A DNA stretch of 64,000 nt, taken from the NCBI GenBank assembly GCA_943370595.1, contig CALRRO020000010.1, forward strand, positions 124,001-188,000, in the 5' to 3' direction. The DNA comes from Piscinibacter sp943370595 (lineage in GTDB: Bacteria; Pseudomonadota; Gammaproteobacteria; Burkholderiales; Burkholderiaceae_C). The position numbers and the translations under genes were made by a program. Of this stretch, positions 43,554-51,329 are shown piece by piece; the stretch's first letter is position 1; each line of letters begins with the position of its first letter. The notes under the pieces are model-generated. The model made no database searches, was not told where the DNA came from, and worked only from the letters and a program-made list of their open reading frames with translations.

Positions 43554-44338
43554 CGCTGCTTGAAGGCCGGCTTGCGCTTCTCGACGAAGGCGGCCATGCC
43601 TTCCTTCTGGTCTTCGGTGGCGAACAGCGAGTGGAACAGGCGACGCTCGAACATCACGCCGTCGGACAGCGCGCCCTCGTAGGCGCGGTTGACGCATTCC
43701 TTGGCCATCATCACCGCTGGCCCGCTGAACTCGCAGATCGTCTGCGCGGCGGCCAGCGTCACGTCGAGCAGTTCGGCCGCCGGAACCACGCGCGAGACCA
43801 GACCGGCACGCTCGGCCTCGGCGGCATCCATCATGCGGCTGGTGAGCACCAGGTCCATCGCCTTCGCCTTGGAGATCGCACGCGGCAGGCGCTGCGTGCC
43901 GCCGGCACCGGGGATGATGCCGAGCTTGATCTCCGGCTGGCCGAACTTGGCGGTATCGGCGGCGATGATGAAGTCGCACATCATCGCCAGTTCGCAGCCG
44001 CCGCCGAGCGCAAAGCCGGCCACCGCGGCGATCACCGGCTTGCGCACCGTGCGGATGGTCTCCCAGTTGCGCGTGATGTAGTCGCTCTTGTAGACGTCCA
44101 TGTACGACCAGGTCGCCATCGCGCCGATGTCGGCGCCGGCGGCGAAGGCCTTCTCGCTGCCGGTGATCACGATGCAGCCGATGGTCTCGTCGGCGTCGAA
44201 GGCCTGCAACGCGGCGCCGAGCTCGTTCATCAGGGTGTCGTTCAACGCGTTGAGCTGCTTGGGGCGGTTCAGCGTGACCAGGCCGGTGCGGCGCTCGCCG
44301 CTGCCGCGGGTGTCGACGAGGATGGTGTCGTAGCTCAT
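43550..44338 (-). CDS. Enoyl-CoA hydratase/isomerase family protein
   Basis: Crotonase-fold enzyme that hydrates enoyl-CoA, probably in fatty-acid or phenylacetate-type beta-oxidation. The 262-residue protein has the oxyanion-hole motifs AFAAGADIGAM and AVAGFALGGGCELAMMCD, and FGQPEIKLGIIPGAGGTQRLPR carrying the catalytic glutamates. MAKECVNRAYE near the C-terminus is typical of short-chain hydratases (PaaF/FadB-like). The start follows a GGAG site (reverse strand of 44341-44345). It is a single gene between an opposite-strand small gene and the DUF3108 gene. Confidence 0.93.
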   Translation of the reverse strand: MSYDTILVDTRGSGERRTGLVTLNRPKQLNALNDTLMNELGAALQAFDADETIGCIVITGSEKAFAAGADIGAMATWSYMDVYKSDYITRNWETIRTVRKPVIAAVAGFALGGGCELAMMCDFIIAADTAKFGQPEIKLGIIPGAGGTQRLPRAISKAKAMDLVLTSRMMDAAEAERAGLVSRVVPAAELLDVTLAAAQTICEFSGPAVMMAKECVNRAYEGALSDGVMFERRLFHSLFATEDQKEGMAAFVEKRKPAFKQR

Positions 44339-44382
44339 GGGGTCTCCTGTGTCTCGAAACTATACGGCTCGCGCGCCCTGCT

Positions 44383-45522
44383 TCAGGGCCCGGCGATCTC
44401 GGGCTTGCGCGAGAGCACGAGGTCGATGAAGGTCTCCGCATCCTGCTCGATGCGGATGCGCGCCGGCAGGTAGCGCAGCCGAGGCGCGAACCAGATCTCG
44501 GCGACCAGTTCGCCGCCGGGCCGCGACGGCCGCCTCGGCTTCAGGCGGAAGGCTTCGACGGCGCCGAAGCCGGTGGCCACGGTCTCTTCGCCGATCACGT
44601 CGTAGACCCAGCGGTCGACGCTCTTCGGCAGCGCCAATGCGAAGTCGACCGTGCTGCCGGCACGCAGCAGCTCGGGCCGAGTCGAGAACAGCCAGCTCAT
44701 CTGCACGAACTGGCTGGCCGTGTCCTGCACGCCTTCCCAGCGCGGCCGGCGCTGCCCGCCCGGCATCACGATGGCGTCCGGCTCGAAGCGCATCGTCAGC
44801 CGGCGCGGGTCGCGGAACATCACCTTGGTGTCTTCGTCGTAGCGCTGCGGCACCAGGCCCTGCGCGGTCAGCTCGCCGTCGCTGCTCATGCGCCGGCTCA
44901 TCATCGGCGCGACGGGCAAACCCACCGTGATGTCCAGGTGCACCTGGTAGCGGCTGCCCTGGCGCACCCACTCGACCTGCGCGTCGCCGTGCACCTCGCC
45001 GCGCACGTTGCCGATCAGCTTGTAGCTCAGCCGCGTGGAGGCGGGCCATTCGAAGGCTTCGGCGGCGGAGGCGGAGGCGGCGGCGGCCGACGCTGACGCC
45101 GAAGGTGGCGAAGCGGCCGCCAGCACCGCCTCGGGCACGGACGCCGACGGCTCCGGTGGGACAGGCGGTGGCGCCAGCTCGGCCACAGGCGGCGGAGGTT
45201 GTTCCGGCTCGCGTTCGGGCGGTGCCGGCACCACCGGCGATGCCACGGCCGATGCCGCGGCGGCCGGTCGCGGCGCTCGACGCCGCGGCGCAGGAGGCGG
45301 CACGGGCGGGGCTGGCGCCACTGCAGGCGGCGCGGCCGGCTCCAGCTCGCGCACATAGGCCACCACGATGCGCGGCGGCATCACGCTGGCCGCGCGGATG
45401 TCGCCGAGGTGTTCGCCCAGTCGTTCGGCCAGCCCGCCGTGCAGCAGCAGCACGCCGGCCACCAGCGCGGCGAAGGCGATCCGTCGTCGCGCCGGAGCGT
45501 GCGGGCTCAGCGGCCCAGCCAT
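44383..45522 (-). CDS. DUF3108 domain-containing protein with TonB-like proline-rich N-terminus
   Basis: A 379-residue protein. Residues about 12-30 form a membrane anchor (RRRIAFAALVAGVLLLHGG), followed by IVVAYVRELEPAAPPAVAP and a long Pro/Ala/Arg stretch (to about 150) that recalls TonB. From about residue 165 a DUF3108 domain begins (FEWPASTRLSYKLIGNVRGEV), rich in beta strands. DUF3108 proteins are periplasmic proteins of unknown function in proteobacteria. It starts 16 bases inside the 3' end of the M61 peptidase gene, so the two are coupled. Confidence 0.82.
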   Translation of the reverse strand: MAGPLSPHAPARRRIAFAALVAGVLLLHGGLAERLGEHLGDIRAASVMPPRIVVAYVRELEPAAPPAVAPAPPVPPPAPRRRAPRPAAAASAVASPVVPAPPEREPEQPPPPVAELAPPPVPPEPSASVPEAVLAAASPPSASASAAAASASAAEAFEWPASTRLSYKLIGNVRGEVHGDAQVEWVRQGSRYQVHLDITVGLPVAPMMSRRMSSDGELTAQGLVPQRYDEDTKVMFRDPRRLTMRFEPDAIVMPGGQRRPRWEGVQDTASQFVQMSWLFSTRPELLRAGSTVDFALALPKSVDRWVYDVIGEETVATGFGAVEAFRLKPRRPSRPGGELVAEIWFAPRLRYLPARIRIEQDAETFIDLVLSRKPEIAGP

Positions 45523-47255
45523 GCCTCGCGCAGGGCCTGTGCCGCCTTGCCCGGCTTGGCGTCGGCCACCAGCTGCACTGGCGCCGCCGCGCTGGCGTCG
45601 ACGGGCAAGACCAGCGACAGCGTCTGCAGGCGCTGGTCGCGCGCCACCAGCCACTCGGCCGGTTCGCCGGGCACCACCAGGCGCAGTGCGTCCTCGAGCC
45701 GGCGGATGCGCCAGCCCGCCACGGCAAGGATCTCGTCACCGGCCGAGATGCCGGCTGCCTCCGCGGCACCGCCGCGCAGCACATGGCTGGCCTTCACACC
45801 GGTCAGCGCGCTTTCAGAGACGCGCAGGCCGAGGCGCTGCGCCACGGTCGCCGGCTGGGTCTGCCAATCCACACCGCTGCCGTAGAGCAGGCCCTTGAGC
45901 GGCAGCTCGCCGGTGCCGTGCACCCACTCGGCGAGCTCCTTCGCGTAGGAGCGGCCGCCGCAGTGCTGCAGCGCGGCGGCGATGTCGGCCTCGGCGATCG
46001 GCCCGCAGCCGCTGGTGGTCCACAGCCGGCGCATCACCTCGTCGAGCGAGCTGCCTTCGCGGCGCAATGTCAGGTCCAGCGCCAGCGCGACCAGCGAGCC
46101 CTTCGCGTAGTAGCTGATCGTCGCGTTGGGCGTATTCTCGTCGCTGCGGTAGTACTTGACCCAGGCGTCGAAGCTGGCCTCGGCGACGCTCTGGACCTGA
46201 CGGCCCGGCGTCGCGGCGACGCCCGTCACCGTGCGCGACAGCAGCTTCAGATAGCGCGGCGCATCGATCAGGCCGCAGCGGCGCAGGAACAGGTCGTCGT
46301 AGTAGGAAGTGAAGCCCTCGAAGAACCACAGCAGCTGCGTGTAGTTCTCCTGCGTGTAGTCGTAGCGCGTGAACTCGGCCGGACGCAGCCGCTTGACGTT
46401 CCAGGTGTGGAAGTACTCGTGGCTGATCAGGCCGAGCAGCTCGACGTACTGATCGTTGGTCTCGCTGCGCCCGCGCTGCGGCAGGTTGCGCCGTGCCGAC
46501 AGCAGCGCGGTGCTGGCGCGGTGCTCGAGGCCGCCGTGGCCGTCTTCGCTGGTGTTGAGCAGGAACACGTAGCGTTCGAACGGTGCCTTGGCTCGTTTGC
46601 CGCTGCCGTGCCAGAAGGCGATCTGCGCCTCGCAGATGCGGCGCGTGTCGGCGAGCAGCCGCTCGCCGTCGAAGTCGGGCAGCGCGCCGGCGACGATGAA
46701 CTCGTGCGGGACACCGGCCGCCTCGAAGCGGCCACGCCAGAAGCGACCCAGCTCGACCGGGTGGTCGACCAGTTCGTCGTAGTCGGCCGCTTCGTAGGTG
46801 CCGCGGCCGTGGGCGTCGACCTTGACCGCGCGCATCGCGGTACCCACCTGCCAGCCGCGCGGCAGCGTGCCGATCTGCAGCCGCTGCGGCTCGGCTTCGC
46901 GGCCTTCGACGCGCAGGCACAGCCCGGTGCCGTTGAAGAAGCCGCGCTGCGCGTCGAGGAAGGCGCAGCGCACCGAGGTGTCGAACGCATAGACCCGCGC
47001 ACTGACCACCAGCTCGCCGCGGCCGCTGCACTCGGCCTGCCAGCTCGCCTTGTCGAGCTGCGTCAACGCGACCGGCTTGCCGCCCTGCTCGGCATGCAGG
47101 TCCGACAGGTGGCGCGCGAATTCGCGCACCAGGTAGCTGCCGGGAATCCACACCGGCAGGCTCAGGCGCTGCAGTGCGGCCGGCTTCGGCACGCGCAGCG
47201 TGACGCGGAACAGGTGGGCGTGGACGTCGTCGACGTCGATGCGGTAGGTGATCAT
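45507..47255 (-). CDS. M61 family metallopeptidase with PDZ domain
   Basis: A 582-residue glycyl aminopeptidase-like M61 enzyme. The N-terminal beta domain (ITYRIDVDDVHAHLFRVTL, LPVWIPGSYLVREFARH) leads to a thermolysin-like catalytic domain with the zinc motif HEYFH in LISHEYFHTWNVKRLRP and the downstream glutamate in WFFEGFTSYYDDL. A PDZ domain occupies about residues 480-560 (AAGISAGDEILAVAGWRI). No signal peptide is evident, so it may be cytoplasmic. The ATG at 47255 starts 17 bases after the DUF3429 stop. Confidence 0.92.
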   Translation of the reverse strand: MITYRIDVDDVHAHLFRVTLRVPKPAALQRLSLPVWIPGSYLVREFARHLSDLHAEQGGKPVALTQLDKASWQAECSGRGELVVSARVYAFDTSVRCAFLDAQRGFFNGTGLCLRVEGREAEPQRLQIGTLPRGWQVGTAMRAVKVDAHGRGTYEAADYDELVDHPVELGRFWRGRFEAAGVPHEFIVAGALPDFDGERLLADTRRICEAQIAFWHGSGKRAKAPFERYVFLLNTSEDGHGGLEHRASTALLSARRNLPQRGRSETNDQYVELLGLISHEYFHTWNVKRLRPAEFTRYDYTQENYTQLLWFFEGFTSYYDDLFLRRCGLIDAPRYLKLLSRTVTGVAATPGRQVQSVAEASFDAWVKYYRSDENTPNATISYYAKGSLVALALDLTLRREGSSLDEVMRRLWTTSGCGPIAEADIAAALQHCGGRSYAKELAEWVHGTGELPLKGLLYGSGVDWQTQPATVAQRLGLRVSESALTGVKASHVLRGGAAEAAGISAGDEILAVAGWRIRRLEDALRLVVPGEPAEWLVARDQRLQTLSLVLPVDASAAAPVQLVADAKPGKAAQALREAWLGR

Positions 47256-47272
47256 GGGCGGGGAAGAAGGGT

Positions 47273-47725
47273 TCAGCTGCCGGCCGCGGCGATGAAGCAG
47301 CTCAGCGAAGCCACCGCGGTGAGGCGGAAGCGCAGTGTCAGCCAGGCGGCCGCGCCCTGCGCCGGGTAGACGCGGCGGTCGACGAGGTAGCACACCACCA
47401 GCATCGCGCCGTGCACGACGAGGCCGGCATAGGCCGGCATCAGCACCGCCACCCAGGCCACCAGCGAGGGCACCACGCCCCACAGCGGCAGCGAGGTGGC
47501 GGGGCCGCTCTGGCGCATCGCGAAGCCCCAGTGGATGCCGCCGAGGAAGGACACGATCACCGCCGCGTAGGCCGACAGCGCCGCCGTCACGAAGGGCAGC
47601 GCATCGGGCCGCACCAGCCAGGTCAGCGCCGCGCCGGCCACGAAGGGCAGCAGGCCGGCGTGGCCCAGGCGCAGCGCGGCGGGCGTGGGCACGGGGACGG
47701 TGGCGATGGCAGAAGAGGCGTTCAC
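47273..47725 (-). CDS. DUF3429 domain-containing membrane protein
   Basis: A small integral membrane protein (150 residues) with four or five hydrophobic helices and the DUF3429 hallmark SFLGGIHWGFAM (about residues 60-71), plus WLVRPDALPFVTAALSAYAAVI and LPLWGVVPSLVAW. The function of this family is unknown. The start is taken as the GTG at 47725, preceded by GGAG; an ATG at 47812 lies in the regulatory region and would add a Cys/Arg-rich, unlikely N-terminus. Divergent from the GbsR-type regulator. Confidence 0.8.
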   Translation of the reverse strand: MNASSAIATVPVPTPAALRLGHAGLLPFVAGAALTWLVRPDALPFVTAALSAYAAVIVSFLGGIHWGFAMRQSGPATSLPLWGVVPSLVAWVAVLMPAYAGLVVHGAMLVVCYLVDRRVYPAQGAAAWLTLRFRLTAVASLSCFIAAAGS

Positions 47726-47838
47726 GCAGGGCTCCAGGCGGGGACGGGCGCCATTGTCGCCGCAGCCCCGGCACCATCGAGCGGGCGGGACTCTGCCAAC
47801 TCCTGCCGGCATGACCCCGCGGGTGACTCCAGCACTCC

Positions 47839-47866
47839 TGAACTTTCAAGAATTCCTGAAAGTTCA
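47839..47866. promoter_or_regulatory. 28-bp near-perfect palindrome, candidate operator for the GbsR-type regulator
   Basis: TGAACTTTCA (47839-47848) and TGAAAGTTCA (47857-47866) are exact reverse complements. The eight-base centre contains GAATTC, so 13 of 14 base pairs across the 28 bases match; only the A/C pair flanking GAATTC fails. It lies 39 bases before the regulator start, in the only A/T-rich stretch of the region, and is the size expected for a winged-helix dimer site. Autoregulation by the adjacent regulator is the simplest reading and is inference. Confidence 0.65.
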
Positions 47867-47875
47867 TGTACGCTC

Positions 47876-47889
47876 TTGATTGTCATCAA
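47876..47889. promoter_or_regulatory. FNR/ANR-type box upstream of the regulator-bd oxidase genes
   Basis: TTGAT (47876-47880), TGTC, ATCAA (47885-47889) is an exact match to the FNR/ANR/Dnr consensus TTGAT-N4-ATCAA. Low-oxygen control of a bd-type oxidase by FNR homologues is well known. The box centre is only about 22 bases from the ATG at 47905, too close for a usual class II activator start at 41.5 bases downstream, so repression, an upstream-directed effect or a different start codon must be considered. Confidence 0.65.
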
Positions 47890-47904
47890 ATCAGATCACT
47901 CCTC

Positions 47905-48465
47905 ATGAACGCCCTCTCCCCCCTCGTGCGCAGCTTCGTCGCCCACTTCGGCGAAATGGGCAGCCGCTGGGGCATCAACCGAACGGTCGGCCAGATCTAC
48001 GCGCTGATCTTCGTCTCGCCGGCGCCGCTGAACGCCGACGACATCGCCGAGAAGCTGGAGTTCTCGCGCTCCAACGTCAGCATGGGCCTGAAGGAACTGC
48101 AGGCCTGGCGCCTAGTGAAGCTGCGCCATCAGCCGGCTGATCGGCGCGAGTACTTCGAGGCCCCGGCCGATGCCTGGGAGATCTTCCGTACGCTGGCCGA
48201 GGAGCGCCGCCGCCGCGAGATCGAGCCGACGCTGTCGATGCTGCGCAATGCGCTGCTGGAGGAGCCGGCGAACGAGGAAGACCGTGTCGCACTCGAGCGC
48301 ATGCGCGGCATGCACGACCTGATCGAGCTGATGACGAGCTGGTTCGACGACGTGCAGCGAATGGACCAGGCCACGCTCGCCAAGCTGATGAAGATGGGCG
48401 CCAAGGTGCAGCGCCTGCTCGAGTTCAGCGACAAGGTCAAGGTCGTGGCCGGCGGCCGCAAGTAA
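47905..48465 (+). CDS. GbsR/MarR-family transcriptional regulator
   Basis: A 186-residue winged-helix regulator. The N-terminus FVAHFGEMGSRWGINRTVGQIYALIFVSPAPLNADDI is typical of GbsR proteins, and the recognition helix region is EKLEFSRSNVSMGLKELQAW. The C-terminal half is helical and may form the dimer or ligand region. The ATG at 47905 gives the standard GbsR start; an in-frame upstream ATG at 47866 lies inside the palindrome. No strong Shine-Dalgarno is seen. It lies ten bases before the oxidase genes on the same strand, so it probably controls them. Confidence 0.88.
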   Translation: MNALSPLVRSFVAHFGEMGSRWGINRTVGQIYALIFVSPAPLNADDIAEKLEFSRSNVSMGLKELQAWRLVKLRHQPADRREYFEAPADAWEIFRTLAEERRRREIEPTLSMLRNALLEEPANEEDRVALERMRGMHDLIELMTSWFDDVQRMDQATLAKLMKMGAKVQRLLEFSDKVKVVAGGRK

Positions 48466-48475
48466 GGAGCTCATC

Positions 48476-49846
48476 ATGGACGCCCTGCTCCTGGCGCGCA
48501 TGCAGTTCGCCGCCAACATCACCTTCCACATCCTGTTCCCGACCATCAGCATCGCGCTGGGCTGGTTGCTGCTGTTCTTCCGCTGGCGCTACCTGCGATC
48601 GACCGACATCGGCACGAAGCAGGCCTGGCTGTCCGCCTACCGCTTCTGGACCAAGGTGTTCGCACTGTCCTTCGCGCTGGGCGTGGTCAGCGGCATCACG
48701 ATGAGCTTCCAGTTCGGCACCAACTGGCCGGGCTTCATGGAGCGCGTGGGGAATGTCGCCGGGCCGTTGCTCGGCTACGAGGTGCTGACCGCGTTCTTCC
48801 TCGAGGCCGGCTTCCTCGGCATCATGCTGTTCGGCCACGGCCGGGTCAGCGAACGGGTGCACCTGATGGCGACCTTCTTCGTCGCCTTCGGCACCACGCT
48901 GTCGGCGTTCTGGATCCTGGCGCTGAACTCGTGGATGCAGACGCCCGCCGGCTACGAAATCATCAATGGCGAGTTCCACGTGACGAGCTGGCTGCAGGTG
49001 ATCTTCAACCCGTCGTTCCCGTACCGGCTGGCTCACATGCTGCTCGCCTCGGCGCTGACCTGCGCCTTCCTGATGGCCGGGCTGTCGGCCTGGCAGGTGA
49101 TCAAGCGCAGCGGCCATGCGGCCGCGCCGAAGGTGCTGCGCGTCGGCCTGACGCTCGCCGCCGTGCTGATTCCGGTGCAGATCTTCGTCGGCGACCTGCA
49201 CGGCCTGAACACGCTGGAGCACCAGCCGCAGAAGATCGCCGCGATGGAAGGCGTGTGGCAGACCGAGCGCGGCGCGCCGCTGCTGCTGTTCGCGATCCCC
49301 GACGAGAAGGCGCGCACCAACCACGCCGAGATCGGCATCCCGAAGCTCGCCAGCCTGATCCTCAAGCACGACGCGGAAGGCGAGATCCGCGGGCTGGACG
49401 AGTTCAAGGGGGCGCATCCGCCGGTGGCGCCGCTGTTCTTCGCCTTCCGCATCATGGTCGGCGTCGGCGTGCTGATGCTGGCGGTCAGCTGGGTCGGCTG
49501 GTGGCTGTACCGCCGCAGCGGCTGGCAGGCCGAGCGGCTGCCGCGCGCGCTGCTGTGGACGCTGGCCGGCATGACCTTCTCCGGCTGGGTGGCCACGGTG
49601 GCCGGCTGGTACGTCACCGAGATCGGCCGCCAGCCCTTCATCGTCTTCGGCCTGCTGCGCACCGCCGACGTGGCCTCCACCGTGCCGGCGCCGATGATCG
49701 CGCTGACGCTGGCGCTGTACGTCACCGTCTACCTCGCGCTGATCGTCGCCTACATCGGCGTGCTGAAGTACATGGCGGAGAAGCCGGAGGCGGTGACCGC
49801 CGACGAACCGTCGCCGGTGGCGCTGCCGGCGGGGAGCGGGTCATGA
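48476..49846 (+). CDS. cioA: Cytochrome bd-type ubiquinol oxidase subunit I (cyanide-insensitive, CioA-like)
   Basis: Haem-carrying subunit of a bd-type quinol oxidase of the inner membrane. The 456-residue protein has about nine membrane helices. The high-spin haem ligand His18 lies in NITFHILFPT, the second conserved histidine in FPYRLAHMLLAS, and the quinol region is the short-Q-loop version ending GRQPFIVFGLLRTAD, which marks the CIO subclass rather than E. coli-type CydA. AAGGAG overlaps the regulator stop, eight bases from the ATG. The stop overlaps the subunit II start in ATGA. Confidence 0.94.
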   Translation: MDALLLARMQFAANITFHILFPTISIALGWLLLFFRWRYLRSTDIGTKQAWLSAYRFWTKVFALSFALGVVSGITMSFQFGTNWPGFMERVGNVAGPLLGYEVLTAFFLEAGFLGIMLFGHGRVSERVHLMATFFVAFGTTLSAFWILALNSWMQTPAGYEIINGEFHVTSWLQVIFNPSFPYRLAHMLLASALTCAFLMAGLSAWQVIKRSGHAAAPKVLRVGLTLAAVLIPVQIFVGDLHGLNTLEHQPQKIAAMEGVWQTERGAPLLLFAIPDEKARTNHAEIGIPKLASLILKHDAEGEIRGLDEFKGAHPPVAPLFFAFRIMVGVGVLMLAVSWVGWWLYRRSGWQAERLPRALLWTLAGMTFSGWVATVAGWYVTEIGRQPFIVFGLLRTADVASTVPAPMIALTLALYVTVYLALIVAYIGVLKYMAEKPEAVTADEPSPVALPAGSGS

Positions 49847-50847
49847 CCGCGATGAGCTTCGACCAGATGCTGCCGGTGATCTTCATGGCCCTGCTGGGCC
49901 TGTCGATGCTCGTCTACGTGATCAGCGACGGCTACGACCTCGGCGTGGGCATGCTCATGCATCGCGCGACCGACGCCGAGAAGGACGTGATGATCGCCTC
50001 GATCGGCCCGTTCTGGGACGCCAACGAGACCTGGCTGGTGCTCGGTGTCGGCATCCTGCTGGTCGCCTTCCCGAAGGCGCATGGCCTGGTGCTGACGGAG
50101 CTGTACCTGCCGGTGACGCTGATGCTGGTCGGCCTGATCCTGCGCGGCGTGGCCTTCGACTTCCGCGTCAAGGCCAAGGCGGTGCGCAAGCCGATGTGGG
50201 ACCGGCTCTTCTTCGCCGGCTCGATGCTGGCCTCGGTGTGCCAGGGCTGGATGCTCGGCCGCTACATCAGCGGCTTCGGCCAGGGCTGGAACTACCCGGT
50301 GTTCGCTGCCGCCATCGCCGTCGCGCTGCCGATGGCCTACGTGCTGCTCGGCGCGGCCTGGCTGATCATGAAGACCGAGGGCGAATTGCAGGAACGTGCG
50401 GTGCGCTGGGCCAAGATCGCCTGGGCGCCGATGGTCGGCGGCCTGGTGCTGATCTCGATGGCCACACCGTGGATCAGCGAGACGGTACGCAATCGCTGGT
50501 TCGTGCTGCCGGAGGTGATCGCCCTGTCGGCCATTCCGCTGATGACCGCGGTGTTGCTGCTCGGTGTGCGAGGGCTGCTGAACTCGAAGCGGGTGCGCGG
50601 GGCCGCATCGTGGGCCCCTTTCGTGCTGCTGATCGCGGTGTTCGTGCTCGGCTTCCTCGGCCTGGCCTACAGCCTCTACCCGTACGTGGTGATCGACCGC
50701 CTGACCATCTGGCAGGCCGCCAGCAGCCCGGCGGCGCTGAAGGTGATCCTGTTCGGCGTTTGCATCTCGGTGCCTGCGATCGTTGCCTACACGGCGTTCT
50801 CGTACCGAGTGTTCGGTGGCAAGACGGGGGAGTTGCGCTACGCGTGA
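49843..50847 (+). CDS. cioB: Cytochrome bd-type ubiquinol oxidase subunit II (CioB-like)
   Basis: Second structural subunit of the bd-type oxidase. The 334-residue protein has eight to nine hydrophobic helices, begins with a membrane helix containing YVISDGYDLGVGML (the conserved acidic D-G-x-D-L-G motif), followed by NETWLVLGVGILLVAFP and LILRGVAFDFR. Length and motifs are usual for CydB/CioB. No CydX-like small ORF follows. A UUCG-loop hairpin (50859-50872) lies just downstream. Confidence 0.94.
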   Translation: MTAMSFDQMLPVIFMALLGLSMLVYVISDGYDLGVGMLMHRATDAEKDVMIASIGPFWDANETWLVLGVGILLVAFPKAHGLVLTELYLPVTLMLVGLILRGVAFDFRVKAKAVRKPMWDRLFFAGSMLASVCQGWMLGRYISGFGQGWNYPVFAAAIAVALPMAYVLLGAAWLIMKTEGELQERAVRWAKIAWAPMVGGLVLISMATPWISETVRNRWFVLPEVIALSAIPLMTAVLLLGVRGLLNSKRVRGAASWAPFVLLIAVFVLGFLGLAYSLYPYVVIDRLTIWQAASSPAALKVILFGVCISVPAIVAYTAFSYRVFGGKTGELRYA

Positions 50848-50858
50848 GGCGGCTGTGC

Positions 50859-50872
50859 GGCCGTTCGCGGCC
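50859..50872 (+). terminator. UUCG-tetraloop hairpin after the bd oxidase genes
   Basis: GGCCG-TTCG-CGGCC (50859-50872) is a perfect five-pair stem with a very stable UUCG loop, starting 12 bases after the cioB stop. No T-tract follows, so it may protect the 3' end of the mRNA rather than terminate it. Confidence 0.4.
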
Positions 50873-51329
50873 CTGAGCGGAAGTTCGCTCACTGCTGTGC
50901 GTGCTGAAGTTGGAGCGGCAACGCCGCGTGCGGGCAGGCTGGCGCGCGCCTTTGCTGCACCGTGGCGGCCCGTCCCGAGCAGAACCAGTGGTGGACTTCG
51001 CGGCAGGCGCTGCCCGCTGGGGGCGATTTGGGCGGCGACGAGAAGCGCAGCGTCAGGGGGCGGCGCGCGAAAGCGCGCTTCGTAGACTGACTTGCCGCCG
51101 GCTGTCTGAACGGAGTGAGCGCAGCGAACGCAGTGAGTTGGGCGGCATGCCCCCTGGCGCGAGCATCGCAGTGGAGTCGGCCTGCAAGGCCGACCGCCGA
51201 CGCATGAGCCCCCAGCGGGTAGCGCCTGCCGCGACGCGCAGATCAAGGCACGAAAGCAGACCTACGCGAACAGCAGCAGAGGGCCGAGAGCGGCCACGAA
51301 TCCCTGCGGCTGATGCCGCCGCTGCCGCC
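50873..51329. repeat. Intergenic region made of repeat elements, copy B of the dispersed repeat
   Basis: No convincing gene is present in this 457-base stretch. It contains a GCGCGC-GAAA-GCGCGC hairpin (51063-51078), a degenerate run of GAACGNAGTGAGC units around 51110-51140 including GCGAACGCAGTGAG at 51124-51137 (identical to 33247-33260), and a perfect seven-pair hairpin GTCGGCC/GGCCGAC (51176-51194). Open frames here encode only simple strings such as SERSERSERSE. From memory similar intergenic blocks recur across Burkholderiales genomes. Confidence 0.55.

Noticed and set aside
48476..49846. E. coli-type CydA assignment
   Set aside because: The quinol loop is short and the 456-residue length fits the cyanide-insensitive CioA subclass.
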